Assembly: GCF_041080675.1 (NCBI RefSeq)
Contig: NZ_CP163520.1
Location: 868,001-932,000 of the forward strand
Reading direction: 5' to 3'
DNA from: Streptomyces sp. cg36
GTDB lineage: Bacteria; Actinomycetota; Actinomycetes; Streptomycetales; Streptomycetaceae
Length of the DNA stretch: 64,000 nucleotides
Part shown: positions 34,361-42,258 of the stretch, piece by piece
Layout of the letters: every line of letters begins with the position of its first letter
Numbering within the stretch: position 1 is the stretch's first letter
The notes under the pieces: model-generated
The model's database searches: none
Seen by the model: the letters and a program-made list of their open reading frames with translations, nothing else
Told to the model about the DNA's origin: nothing
Program-made: the position numbers and the translations under genes

Positions 34361-35605
34361 TCAGGGCCTCGGGGTGAGGCCCGGGGCGGCGAGTGCGGAG
34401 GGTGCGGCCGGTGCGGGGCCCGGGGTGCGGGGCCCGGCGGCCTCGGCGTCGTAGCCGTACAGCCAGTCCAGATGGGCCAGGTCCCCGTCGGCGCCCATCG
34501 CACGGTCCCGGGCCGACTGGGCGGGGCCGTCGGGCAGATGGAAGGTGTCGCCCAGAGCCCGGGCCCGGCGGTGGACCTCTGCGGTGCGGGGCAGGCGCAA
34601 CGCGTCGTAGTGGCGCAGCGCCCGCGCCCAGTCGGCGGGGTGGTGGGCGGTCAGGCACCGGGCGAGGACGGCGGCGTCCTCCAGGGCCTGGTTGGCGCCC
34701 TGCGACAGGTACGGGAGGGTGGGGTGGGCGGCGTCGCCGAGCAGGACGACCCGGTCGGTGGCGTAACGGGGTGCCACGTCGCGGTCGTACAGGTCCCAGC
34801 GGGTGACGGAGCGGGCCGAGGTGATGACGTGCCGCACCTGCTCGTGCCAGCCCGCGAAGGCGGTGTCGAGGTCCTCCACGGCGCCGTCGGTGGAGGCGGC
34901 GAGGGGAGCCCGGTCGGTGGCGCCGACGGCGCTGAAGTGGACGGTGTCACCGCTCTCGATGGGGTAGTAGGTCACGTGCCTGCGCGGGCCGAGCCAGAAC
35001 AGCACGCGCGGGTCGTCGCGGAAGGTGTCCACCAGGGCGGCCGGGACCAGACCCCGGTGGACGGCGTAGCCGGAGAAGCGCGGCCGGTCCTCGACGACCG
35101 CGCGGCGGACCGCGGAGTGCACTCCGTCGGCGCCGACGACGAGGTCGGCGAGGACGACGGAGCCGTCGGTGAGGTGGACCTCGGCGCCGTCGGCGCGCTC
35201 GGTGACCCCGGTGCAGCCCAGGCCGAGTCCGACGCTCTCCAGGGGAGCCACCGACAGCAGGCACCGCTGGAGGTCCGCGCGGTGCATCAGGTAGTAGGGC
35301 GCGCCGTGGCGTTGGCCGCAGTCGGCGCCGTGCGGTACGCGGGCGATCCGCGTGCCGTCGTCCCAGCGCAGGGTCTCGATGGCGCGGGCCGGTACCGCCT
35401 GGGCGGTGAGCGCGTGCGCGAGGCCGAGGCGGTGCAGGACGCGGACGCCGTTGGGCGAGAGCTGGATGCCCGCGCCGACGGCGCCGAAGGCCGGTGACTG
35501 CTCGAAGAGCCTGACCTCGATCCCGCCGCGGTGCAGGAGGGTGGCGGTGACCAGGCCGGCGATGCCTCCCCCCACGATGGCGACGCGGGTCTTGGAGTCG
35601 GGCAT
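34361..35605 (-). CDS. FAD-dependent aromatic hydroxylase (CreL/PtmB3-like)
   Basis: A 414-residue group A flavin monooxygenase of the salicylate hydroxylase type. GGGIAGL (residues 11-17), the DG motif VVGADGVHSAVRR and the GD motif RVVLLGDAAHP are intact. It adds a hydroxyl to an electron-rich benzoate using NAD(P)H and O2. Relatives in platensimycin and cremeomycin pathways hydroxylate 3,4-AHBA, the product of the two enzymes encoded at 40110-42022. GAGAGGACG precedes the ATG at 35605. It opens the operon with the ligase and methyltransferase. Confidence 0.92.
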   Translation of the reverse strand: MPDSKTRVAIVGGGIAGLVTATLLHRGGIEVRLFEQSPAFGAVGAGIQLSPNGVRVLHRLGLAHALTAQAVPARAIETLRWDDGTRIARVPHGADCGQRHGAPYYLMHRADLQRCLLSVAPLESVGLGLGCTGVTERADGAEVHLTDGSVVLADLVVGADGVHSAVRRAVVEDRPRFSGYAVHRGLVPAALVDTFRDDPRVLFWLGPRRHVTYYPIESGDTVHFSAVGATDRAPLAASTDGAVEDLDTAFAGWHEQVRHVITSARSVTRWDLYDRDVAPRYATDRVVLLGDAAHPTLPYLSQGANQALEDAAVLARCLTAHHPADWARALRHYDALRLPRTAEVHRRARALGDTFHLPDGPAQSARDRAMGADGDLAHLDWLYGYDAEAAGPRTPGPAPAAPSALAAPGLTPRP

Positions 35606-35713
35606 GCTCGTCCTCTCGACCGGTGGGGCGGGACCCGGGAAGCGGACCCGGACGGCGCTGCCGCCGCGCCTCCAGGTTGGCCCGGGGCTGTCGAGAGCCT
35701 GTCGCAGAATCGC

Positions 35714-35740
35714 TCAACACCGAGGGTGGGGGCGGGTGTT
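35714..35740. promoter_or_regulatory. inverted repeat upstream of the hydroxylase operon
   Basis: CAACACC (35714-35720) and its inverted copy GGTGTTG (35734-35740) are 13 bp apart, about 110 bp before the hydroxylase start. The spacing suits a dimeric regulator binding one face of the helix. Which regulator binds, if any, is unknown. Confidence 0.4.
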
Positions 35741-35746
35741 GGCAGC

Positions 35747-35777
35747 ACGAGGGCCCCGCCGTGGAGGCGGGGCCCTC
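35747..35777 (-). terminator. terminator after the MFS gene
   Basis: CGAGGGCCCCGCC (35747-35759) pairs perfectly with 35765-35777 across a 5-nt loop, a very stable hairpin. It lies 56 bp after the MFS stop at 35833 on the minus strand and ahead of the hydroxylase operon, separating the two units. Confidence 0.8.
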
Positions 35778-35832
35778 GGCTACCGGCCGACGGTCTGCGG
35801 GGGACAAGGCCACCGGCCGGTGGTCCTGGCGG

Positions 35833-37110
35833 TCAGCCGGCCGTGCGCCGGTCCCTCTCGATGCGCTGCGGGGACAGCCGGGCGATCGGCAGCAGCATCA
35901 GTACCGTGGCCGCCGCCAGCAGGGCGAAGGCGAGCCGGTAGTCGCCGGTGGCGTCGCGCAGTCCGCCGACGACGACCGGACCGACGGCGGCGCACGCGTA
36001 GCCGACGAAGAAGGCCATCGCGCTGAACCGGCCGGCCTGCGCGGAGTCGCGGCTGGCGGCCACCGGCAGGGTCAGGACGAGGGTGAACAGCCCGCCGTGG
36101 CCGATGCCCATGGCGAGGACCCACAGCCAGGTTCCGGTGCCGGGGCTGAAGCCGAAGCCGATGAAGCCGACGGCGGTCAGCGCGGTCGTGACGGCCAGGC
36201 CCGTCCGCTTGTCGGCCCGTTCGCCGAGCAGCGCGGGCACGCCCAGCATCGCCACGACCTGGATGGAGATCATCACCGTCAGCATGAAGCCGGCCCTGGA
36301 CTCGCTGAGCCCGCCGTCGTCGTGCAGCAGCGGGGCGATCCACGCCAACTCGCAGTAGTACAGCGCCGAGTTGCCCGCCGACAGGGCGGTGATGCGCCAG
36401 GCCAGCGGGGAGCGCCAGGGCAGGCCGGAGGTGGCCGGACCCTTGGGGCCGTCGATGTGTTCGAGGCCGAGCGACTTCTTCGCCGCCGACCACAGCACGA
36501 TGCCGGCGACCGCGAGGAGCGCCCAGGAGGCCAGCGCCCCGGGCCAGGAGTCGATGGCGTCGGCGATCGGGGCGCTGACACCGGCGGCCACCGCGCCGCC
36601 GAGACCGAGTCCGGCGGTGTAGATGCCGGTCACCAGGCCCGCCCGGTCCGCGAAGCGCGTCTTGACGATCGCGGGCAGCAGCGTCTGGGCGACGGCGATG
36701 CCCGCGCCCACCACGGCGGCGCAGGACAGCTGGAGCCAGGCGGCGTGGCCGAGGCCGCGCGCGGCGGTGGCGGCGCCCACGACGAACAGCCCGATCAGGA
36801 CGCCCCGGAAGAGCCCCCAGCGGCGGCCGACCGATGCGGCCAGCGGGGCGCACAGCCCCATCGCCAGGGTCGGGATGGTGGTCAGCAGCGCGGCCCCGGT
36901 CGCCGAGAGGCCCAGGTCGTCGCGGATCCGGTCCACCAGCGGCGAGACCGCCGCGATCGCGGGCCGCAGATTGGCGGCGGCGACGAACAGGGCGACCGCC
37001 GCGAAGCCGAGCGCGCTGCGGCCCGGGGCGCCCGAAGGGGCCGCCGGGGAACCGGACTTGGCTGTTCCGGCGCCCGGCGTCATCGGTAACCGGTCTTGCG
37101 TCTCGCTCAT
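35833..37110 (-). CDS. MFS transporter (CynX/NimT-like)
   Basis: A 425-residue transporter with 12 predicted membrane helices. The region VAAANLRPAIAAVSPLVDRIRDDLGLSATGAALLTTIPTLAMGLCAP matches the anion-type CynX/NimT group in pattern, read as separate pieces (NLRPAIAAVSPL and LLTTIPTLAMG). It could export the cluster product or move a small anion such as cyanate or nitrate-like ions. The ATG at 37110 has GGAAGG 8 bp upstream; the GTG at 37119 is too close to it. It is divergent from the Rrf2 regulator gene and shares palindromic sites with it. Confidence 0.88.
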   Translation of the reverse strand: MSETQDRLPMTPGAGTAKSGSPAAPSGAPGRSALGFAAVALFVAAANLRPAIAAVSPLVDRIRDDLGLSATGAALLTTIPTLAMGLCAPLAASVGRRWGLFRGVLIGLFVVGAATAARGLGHAAWLQLSCAAVVGAGIAVAQTLLPAIVKTRFADRAGLVTGIYTAGLGLGGAVAAGVSAPIADAIDSWPGALASWALLAVAGIVLWSAAKKSLGLEHIDGPKGPATSGLPWRSPLAWRITALSAGNSALYYCELAWIAPLLHDDGGLSESRAGFMLTVMISIQVVAMLGVPALLGERADKRTGLAVTTALTAVGFIGFGFSPGTGTWLWVLAMGIGHGGLFTLVLTLPVAASRDSAQAGRFSAMAFFVGYACAAVGPVVVGGLRDATGDYRLAFALLAAATVLMLLPIARLSPQRIERDRRTAG

Positions 37111-37129
37111 GAGCCGCACCTTCCGTAAT

Positions 37130-37150
37130 CACGGACACTTAGTATCCGTG
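37130..37150. promoter_or_regulatory. palindromic site in the MFS/Rrf2 divergent promoter
   Basis: CACGGA (37130-37135) and TCCGTG (37145-37150) form an inverted repeat with a 9-bp AT-rich centre, 20 bp upstream of the MFS start. It is the best candidate operator for the divergently encoded Rrf2 protein. Confidence 0.5.
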
Positions 37151-37182
37151 TTTATAGCAGAATCGCGGACAGTAAATAACCG

Positions 37183-37194
37183 GGATAGCTATCC
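37183..37194. promoter_or_regulatory. GGATAGCTATCC palindrome before the Rrf2 gene
   Basis: A perfect 12-bp palindrome ends only 7 bp before the Rrf2 ATG. It may overlap the -10 region; no ribosome binding site is present, so the transcript may start at the ATG. It could serve for self-repression. Confidence 0.45.
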
Positions 37195-37201
37195 TGGGGT
37201 C

Positions 37202-37675
37202 ATGAAGCTTTCGAACGGCGTCGAGTGGGCCATCCACTGCTGTGTGTCGCTCGGCCAGAGCCGCGCCCCGGTGCCCGCCGCCCAGCTCGCCGAGTTGCAC
37301 GGACTCCCCCCGGGCTACCTGGCCAAACACCTCCAGGCCCTGTCCCAGGCCGGGATCCTGCGCTCCACCCCGGGCCCCACGGGCGGCTACGCGTTCACCC
37401 GGCCCGCCGACGACATCACGCTCCTGGACGTGGTCCAGGCCGTCGACGGCACCGAACCGGCCTTCCGCTGCACCGAGATCCGTCAGCAGGGTCCACTCGC
37501 CCTGCCGCCGCGCGAGTGCGCCAAGCCGTGCGCGGTCAACCGGGCCATGCAGGCCGCCGACCGGGCCTGGCGCGCGGCGCTGCAGGCCGTCACCATCGCC
37601 GACCTCTCCGAGACCATCGACGCCGACAGCTCGGGCAGCGCGATGCGGGACGTACGCGACTGGCTGGCCGGTTAG
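37202..37675 (+). CDS. Rrf2-family regulator with unusual Cys spacing
   Basis: A 157-residue winged-helix regulator. The helix-turn-helix (about 25-62) reads VPAAQLAELHGLPPGYLAKHL and GILRSTPGPTGGYAF, typical of Rrf2. Cys residues are at 13, 14, 90, 106 and 110. IscR and NsrR carry three Cys spaced by five residues to hold a Fe-S cluster; here the spacing is C-x15-C-x3-C, so a cluster or thiol sensor is possible but not standard. It is divergent from the MFS gene. No ribosome binding site is visible before the ATG. Confidence 0.9.
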   Translation: MKLSNGVEWAIHCCVSLGQSRAPVPAAQLAELHGLPPGYLAKHLQALSQAGILRSTPGPTGGYAFTRPADDITLLDVVQAVDGTEPAFRCTEIRQQGPLALPPRECAKPCAVNRAMQAADRAWRAALQAVTIADLSETIDADSSGSAMRDVRDWLAG

Positions 37676-37742
37676 CGGCCCGCCCGGCCCGGAGCGCCAC
37701 CGCCCCGCCAGCCCGACCCCCCGAGACACGAGGTGACGCACG

Positions 37743-38795
37743 ATGAGCTTCGCCGACGGCCGCGTCCCCCTGCCCGGACCGTCCCTGTCCGCCGTGGAGA
37801 CCGTGCCGATCAGCCGGCTGCTGCCCGCCGACTCGCCCCGCCGGCTCGGGGAGGACGACGAGCACACCCGGCTGCTCACCCAGTCCGAACACCCCTTCCC
37901 GCCGATCGTCGTGCACCGCCCCACGATGCGGGTGATCGACGGCATGCACCGCCTCCGGGCCACCCGGCTGCGCGGCAGGCGCGACATCCAGGTGCGCTAC
38001 TACGACGGTCCGCCGCAGGACGCGTTCGTCCTCGCCGTGGAAGCCAACGTCGCTCACGGCCTGCCGCTGTCCTCGTCCGACCGCACGGCCGCCGCCGCCC
38101 GCATCATCCGCACCCATCCGAACTGGTCGGACCGCGCCATCGCCTCCGTCACCGGGCTCTCGGCCAAGACCGTCGGCGCGCAGCGCCGCAAACTGGGCAC
38201 CGGCGGCGCCGAACAGCCCGCCCGGGTCGGCCGCGACGGCCGGGTCCGCCCGGTCAGCTGTACGGAGGGGCGGCTGATCGCCAGTCGGCTGATCGCCGAG
38301 AATCCGGCCGCCTCACTGCGCGAGATCGCCCAGCGGGCGGGCATCTCGCCGGGCACGGTCCGCGATGTGCGCGAGCGCCTCAAGCGCGGGGAGGACCCCG
38401 TGCCGGCCAAGCGCGCGCTGCCCGCCACCGGCCGGGCCCGCGGCCTGAGCGCCACCGCGCACACCGCGCCGGTCCGCCCGGACGGGCCCGCACCTCAGCT
38501 GCGGATGTCGACCGACGTGCGCGAGGCGCTGTTCCGGAGCCTGTGCCGGGACCCCTCGCTGCGGCTGACGGAGACCGGACGGCTGCTGCTGCGCATGATG
38601 GAGATCCACATGGCGGACGCCCGGCAGTGGGAGCGGATCGCCGACGCGGTTCCGGCACACTGCGCCGACTCCGTCTCCGCGATGGCCACGGCCTGCGCGC
38701 AGGTGTGGCAGGACCTGGCGTCCCGGCTGCGCGACGCTTCCCCGGACCCGGGCTTGCTCGACCCGTTCGGCCCGCAGGAGCGAGTGATGCGATGA
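37743..38795 (+). CDS. StrR/ParB-like pathway-specific regulator
   Basis: A 350-residue DNA-binding protein of StrR size. The N-terminal ParB-like domain (about 18-100) contains FPPIVVHRPTMRVIDGMHRLRA; a helix-turn-helix follows near 115-140 (SDRAIASVTGLSAKTVGAQRR) and a second near 188-210 (LREIAQRAGISPGTVRDVR). StrR and NovG activate streptomycin and novobiocin genes, so this is a likely activator of the aminobenzoate cluster. No TTA codon was noticed. The ATG at 37743 has CACGAGGTGAC upstream. It follows the Rrf2 gene on the same strand by 67 bp. Confidence 0.88.
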   Translation: MSFADGRVPLPGPSLSAVETVPISRLLPADSPRRLGEDDEHTRLLTQSEHPFPPIVVHRPTMRVIDGMHRLRATRLRGRRDIQVRYYDGPPQDAFVLAVEANVAHGLPLSSSDRTAAAARIIRTHPNWSDRAIASVTGLSAKTVGAQRRKLGTGGAEQPARVGRDGRVRPVSCTEGRLIASRLIAENPAASLREIAQRAGISPGTVRDVRERLKRGEDPVPAKRALPATGRARGLSATAHTAPVRPDGPAPQLRMSTDVREALFRSLCRDPSLRLTETGRLLLRMMEIHMADARQWERIADAVPAHCADSVSAMATACAQVWQDLASRLRDASPDPGLLDPFGPQERVMR

Positions 38796-38852
38796 CGGTC
38801 CGTCACATCACCACGCCGGAGCGCTCCTTCACGAAGGCCCGCATCCGGACGG

Positions 38853-39710
38853 CTACATGGCGAGCGGCCCCGAGTTGAGCACGGTGAGCTGGAGCTGCTG
38901 GAGCGGATGGCCCGGCTCGATGCCGATCTCGCTGACCAGCCGGGTGCGCAGGGCCTGGAAGACCCCGAGCGCCTCCGCCCGCCGCCCGCCGAGCGCGAGC
39001 GCCCGGATGTACTGGGCGTGCAGCCCCTCGTGCAGCGCGTGCTCGCTGGCGGCGGCGGCGAGCTGGGTGATCGCCTCCTGGTGCAGGCCCGCTCTGATCC
39101 GGGCCTCGGCCAGCGAGCCGATGACGCCCAGCTGCGACTCCTCGAACAGCCGGCGCTTCGACTCCAGGACCGGGCCCGCCGGTACGTCCGCGAGGGCGGT
39201 GCCGTGCCACAGGTCGAGCGCCTCGCCCAGGAGTTGGATCCCGGCCAGTTCGTCGCCCGTGGACAGGACCCGTGCCCCGCGCTCCGCCAGCCGCTGGAAC
39301 CGCAGCCAGTCCAGGCGCACATGGGAGCCGTTGAGGCCGTAACCGCCGGCCCGGGTCACCAGCACGTCGTGGGTGACGACCGAGGCGGGCAGCCCCGTGA
39401 GCCGCACCAGCAGCTTGCGGCAGTTCAGTACGTACGTCTGAAGGGTCCGCAGGCCGCTCGCGGGCGGTCGTTCCTGCCACAGTTCGCGCATCAGCGCCGA
39501 CACCGGGACCACCTGATCGGTGTGGACCAGCAGCATCGCGAGCACCGTGCGGATCTTCGGCGGGACGGCGACCGTCTCGGCGGTCGCCGTCGAGCCGATG
39601 CGCAGCGGGCCCAGGACGCCGCAGTCCAGGTACTCCGGGTCACGGGCGACGGGCTCGGGTGCCACACGGCGGGCCGGGCGATCGCCCACTGGATACACGG
39701 AGATGTACAC
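38853..39710 (-). CDS. SARP-family transcriptional activator
   Basis: A 285-residue AfsR/DnrI/RedD-type activator. An OmpR-like winged helix (about 28-120; LGPLRI to GGYGL) is followed by the bacterial transcriptional activator domain (about 125-285; FQRLAERGARVL to EPGHPLQQL). SARPs switch on antibiotic clusters by binding heptameric repeats. The GTG at 39710 follows GGGGGA, and both lie in a small inverted repeat. It converges with the StrR-like gene and is divergent from the AHBA genes, so the region 39711-40109 probably carries its targets. Confidence 0.93.
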   Translation of the reverse strand: MYISVYPVGDRPARRVAPEPVARDPEYLDCGVLGPLRIGSTATAETVAVPPKIRTVLAMLLVHTDQVVPVSALMRELWQERPPASGLRTLQTYVLNCRKLLVRLTGLPASVVTHDVLVTRAGGYGLNGSHVRLDWLRFQRLAERGARVLSTGDELAGIQLLGEALDLWHGTALADVPAGPVLESKRRLFEESQLGVIGSLAEARIRAGLHQEAITQLAAAASEHALHEGLHAQYIRALALGGRRAEALGVFQALRTRLVSEIGIEPGHPLQQLQLTVLNSGPLAM

Positions 39711-39725
39711 AATTCCCCCATTGTG
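39708..39725 (-). promoter_or_regulatory. inverted repeat enclosing the SARP ribosome binding site
   Basis: On the minus strand CACAAT-GGGGGA-ATTGTG spans the SARP start: the ribosome binding site GGGGGA is the loop and the GTG start is the end of the 3' arm. The RNA could fold into a 6-bp hairpin around the initiation region, or the DNA could be an operator. Either would control SARP output. Confidence 0.45.
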
Positions 39726-39761
39726 CAGTCCGGTCGCCAGGAGTCGGCAACTCTTGGATGA

Positions 39762-39784
39762 GTAGTTCGGTGGATCGAAGCTAC
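39762..39784. promoter_or_regulatory. StrR-type inverted repeat candidate
   Basis: GTAGTTCG (39762-39769) and CGAAGCTAC (39776-39784) form an inverted repeat with one bulged base. TTCG...CGAA cores resemble StrR-type operators, although the spacing is shorter than in the streptomycin cluster. The StrR-like protein encoded at 37743 would be the candidate binder. Confidence 0.35.
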
Positions 39785-40053
39785 ACAGAGATCTGCACGA
39801 TTAAACAGTCCATTAAAACGAGTCGCAACAGGCTGGAAAATAAAAGTTTCCCCCCGCACGCAGGCCGCTCTTGTGCAACTGAAGAGATTCCCCACTTGCA
39901 CAAGCGGCCCTCTCGGAGCCCTCGCGCGACTCCGGAGCACACCCGCTCTGAACTGGACTTCGACGTCTTGCCGACAGTTTCTCGACCGGCCTTTGCCACG
40001 CTGCGGGGCAGCACGCCACAAAGCGAGTAAAGGCGGAATCAACTTCTCCGCTC

Positions 40054-40067
40054 ATCTGTGTACAGAT
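40054..40067. promoter_or_regulatory. palindrome ATCTGTGTACAGAT upstream of the AHBA operon
   Basis: Perfect 6-bp arms around GT, 42 bp before the first AHBA gene. The place fits an operator or the edge of the promoter. No binding protein can be named. Confidence 0.35.
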
Positions 40068-40109
40068 CTCCCCAACCGGAAACCCGCGTATGCGTTCGAG
40101 GAGTAGCTG

Positions 40110-40922
40110 ATGGCGAGAGCCGCCCTACCTGGCACCTCATTACGTCTGGCCAGACTATCCGGTCACGGTGACGGTCGTTTTCTCCTCATTCCTCTCGACC
40201 ACTCCGTCTCCGACGGTCCGATCACCACGGCCGCCGGCTTCCACGACCTCGTTCACGACCTCGTGGCCGGGGGCGCCGACGGCATCGTCGTCCACAAGGG
40301 GCGGGCGCGCCTGATCGATCCCGAGGCCCTCGCCTCCTGCTCGCTCGTCGTCCACCTCAGCGCCAGCACCGCCCACGGGCCCGACACGGACGCGAAGGTC
40401 CTGGTGGGCGATGTGGCCGAGGCCCTGCGGCTGGGCGCCGACGCGGTCAGCGTCCACGTCAACATCGGCTCCCACACCGAGGCCGCCCAACTCGCCGACC
40501 TGGGCACGGTCGCCGCCGCCTGCGACCGGTGGGGCATACCGCTGATCGCGATGATCTATCCGCGCGGCCCCCGGATGACCGGTCCGCCCTCGCCCGAACT
40601 CGTCGCCCACGTCGTCAACGTCGCCGCCGACCTCGGCGCCGACCTGGTCAAGACGGTCTTCGCCGACCCGCCCGAGCGGATGTCCGAGGTGGTCGCCAGC
40701 TCGCCGGTGCCCGTCCTCGTCGCGGGCGGCGCCGACAGCCGCCAGAGCCTGGCCGAGTTCGCCCGCACCGCCCTGGCCACCGGCTGCCGGGGGCTCGCGA
40801 TCGGACGGCGGATCTTCACCTCGCCGACGCCCCGGCAGACCGTACGGGAGCTCGCGGACATCGTCCACGGCTCCCTCCACGACACCCTTCCCCCCTCCAA
40901 CCGACTGGCAGGTGTGCTGTGA
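40110..40922 (+). CDS. griI: GriI-type aldolase (3,4-AHBA pathway, first step)
   Basis: A 270-residue DhnA-type class I aldolase. The segments LLIPLDHSVSDGP near the start, the barrel strand IVVHKG and the probable Schiff-base Lys in DLVKTVF match 2-amino-3,7-dideoxy-heptulosonate synthases and GriI. GriI joins aspartate semialdehyde and dihydroxyacetone phosphate to a C7 product that GriH turns into 3-amino-4-hydroxybenzoate. GAGGAG precedes the ATG. The next gene is a GriH homologue coupled by a GTGA overlap, which makes the assignment firm. Confidence 0.92.
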   Translation: MARAALPGTSLRLARLSGHGDGRFLLIPLDHSVSDGPITTAAGFHDLVHDLVAGGADGIVVHKGRARLIDPEALASCSLVVHLSASTAHGPDTDAKVLVGDVAEALRLGADAVSVHVNIGSHTEAAQLADLGTVAAACDRWGIPLIAMIYPRGPRMTGPPSPELVAHVVNVAADLGADLVKTVFADPPERMSEVVASSPVPVLVAGGADSRQSLAEFARTALATGCRGLAIGRRIFTSPTPRQTVRELADIVHGSLHDTLPPSNRLAGVL

Positions 40923-42022
40923 AGCTCAGCTGGATCGACATCCGCGAGGTGGGTTCGTGCAAGGACGCGATCGTCCAGGAGGCGCTGCACGCCCGCGTGG
41001 ACGGCATCCTCGCCGCGGACCCGGCGGACCTGGAGAACCTGCCGCCGACGGTCAAGAAGGTCCTCTTCCCGCAGGAACGGGCGCTCCCCGACTCCTTCGG
41101 CGCCGCCGACGTGGTCGTCGTCGACCCGGCCAAGCACGGGGACCCCGCCGAACTGGCCCTGCTCCACCCGGACGTCGAGTTCGGCCGGTTCGTGGAGATC
41201 GTGGACGCCGCGACCCTGGAGGACGCCTGCCGCTCCGGCCGCACCGACCAGTGGAGCGTCCTCCTCTTCCGCGACCCCACGAAGATCCCGCTGGAGATCG
41301 TCATCGCCGCGGCGGCCGGGGCCAAGGGCAGCCTGATCACCGTCGCCCGGGACGTGGAGGAGGCCGAGATCGTCTTCGGCGTCCTCGAACTCGGCTCGGA
41401 CGGCGTGCTGATGGCCCCGGCCCGCGTCGGCGACGCCACCGCCCTCAAACAGGCGGCGCGGGCCGACGTCCCCGATCTGCAACTGGTCGAGCTGGAGATC
41501 ACGGCGACCGCCCATGTCGGCATGGGCGAACGGGCCTGCGTGGACACCGCCACCTACTTCCGCAAGGACGAGGGGATCCTGGTCGGCTCGCACTCCAAGG
41601 GCATGATCCTGTGCGTCAGCGAGACGCACCCGCTGCCCTACATGCCGACCCGCCCCTTCCGCGTCAACGCGGGCGCCATCCACTCGTACACCCTCGCCAA
41701 GGACGCCCGCACCAGCTATCTGAGCGAGCTGACGGCGGGCAGCAAGGTGACCGCCGTCGACATCCACGGCAAGACCCGGCTGGTCACGGTGGGCCGCGTG
41801 AAGATCGAGTCGCGGCCACTGCTCTCCATCGACGCGGTGGGGCCCGACGGCCGCACCGCCAATCTGATCCTCCAGGACGACTGGCACGTCCGCGTCCTGG
41901 GGCCGGGCGGCACCGTCCTCAACAGCACCGAACTCAAGCCCGGCGACAAGGTGCTGGGATACCTGCCGGTCGCCGACCGTCATGTGGGCTACCCGATCGA
42001 CGAGTTCTGCCTCGAACAGTGA
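40919..42022 (+). CDS. griH: GriH-type 3-dehydroquinate synthase II homologue (3,4-AHBA synthase)
   Basis: A 367-residue protein of the archaeal-type dehydroquinate synthase II (AroB') family. Conserved pieces are KLSWIDIREV, SLITVARDVEEAE, VGMGERACVDT, VGSHSKGMILCVSE and FRVNAGAIHSY. With GriI it converts the C7 aldol product to 3-amino-4-hydroxybenzoic acid, the precursor of grixazone, platensimycin, cremeomycin, bagremycin and manumycin-type molecules. The GTG start overlaps the griI stop. A 16-bp perfect hairpin follows 8 bp after its stop. Confidence 0.94.
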   Translation: MKLSWIDIREVGSCKDAIVQEALHARVDGILAADPADLENLPPTVKKVLFPQERALPDSFGAADVVVVDPAKHGDPAELALLHPDVEFGRFVEIVDAATLEDACRSGRTDQWSVLLFRDPTKIPLEIVIAAAAGAKGSLITVARDVEEAEIVFGVLELGSDGVLMAPARVGDATALKQAARADVPDLQLVELEITATAHVGMGERACVDTATYFRKDEGILVGSHSKGMILCVSETHPLPYMPTRPFRVNAGAIHSYTLAKDARTSYLSELTAGSKVTAVDIHGKTRLVTVGRVKIESRPLLSIDAVGPDGRTANLILQDDWHVRVLGPGGTVLNSTELKPGDKVLGYLPVADRHVGYPIDEFCLEQ

Positions 42023-42030
42023 GAGCCCGT

Positions 42031-42076
42031 CGGCGTGCCGGGCCGGACCCCGCGCGGGCCCCGGCCCGGCACGCCG
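42031..42076 (+). terminator. 16-bp perfect hairpin after griH
   Basis: CGGCGTGCCGGGCCGG (42031-42046) pairs perfectly with 42061-42076 around a 14-nt loop, only 9 bp after the griH stop. It is the most stable hairpin in the window and should stop or attenuate transcription into the repeat-peptide gene that starts at 42130. Confidence 0.8.
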
Positions 42077-42129
42077 CAGGCGAGACCCGCGGGCCCGAGC
42101 GGGCCGCACGCATCCAGGAGAGATCTCCG

Positions 42130-42258
42130 TTGAGCACGACACAGCTCACCGTCCGCGGCGCCGGAGCCGGGCGCAGCCGCCGGCCCGCCCGGGCGACCGA
42201 GGCGACCGAGGCGACCGAGGCGACCGAGGCGACCGAGGCGACCGAGGCGACGATATGA
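42130..42258 (+). CDS. 42-residue Ala-Thr-Glu repeat peptide
   Basis: A small ORF from TTG 42130 behind AGGAG (42116-42120), a very good ribosome binding site. The N-terminal 21 residues begin STTQLTVRGAGAG and are basic; the tail is six exact Ala-Thr-Glu units ending ATI. The stop overlaps the next start (ATGA). Third positions are nearly all G or C, but the repeat itself forces this. It could be a repeat-type RiPP precursor, a leader peptide, or a low-complexity N-terminus lost by frameshift from the next ORF. No function can be assigned. Confidence 0.5.
   Translation: MSTTQLTVRGAGAGRSRRPARATEATEATEATEATEATEATI
42193..42246 (+). repeat. six tandem 9-bp repeats (GCGACCGAG)
   Basis: Six perfect copies of GCGACCGAG, then GCGAC of a seventh. 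The unit is a multiple of three, so copy-number change would keep the reading frame of the peptide. Perfect identity points to recent expansion. Confidence 0.95.

Larger units (their letters stand above)
39711..40109. other. divergent regulatory region between SARP and AHBA genes
   Basis: No gene is supported in these 399 bp. The DNA is clearly more AT-rich than its surroundings (39780-39860). It contains the two inverted repeats listed separately and probably the promoter of the AHBA operon. SARP-type heptamer repeats could not be assigned with certainty. Confidence 0.6.

Noticed and set aside
37202..37675. Calling the Rrf2 protein NsrR or IscR
   Set aside because: The Cys spacing (C-x15-C-x3-C) does not match either; only the family is supported.
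42193..42246. Six tandem 9-bp units as a CRISPR-like array or an assembly artefact
   Set aside because: Units are contiguous without spacers, so it is not CRISPR. An artefact cannot be excluded, but the repeat lies inside a frame with a good ribosome binding site and a coupled downstream gene.
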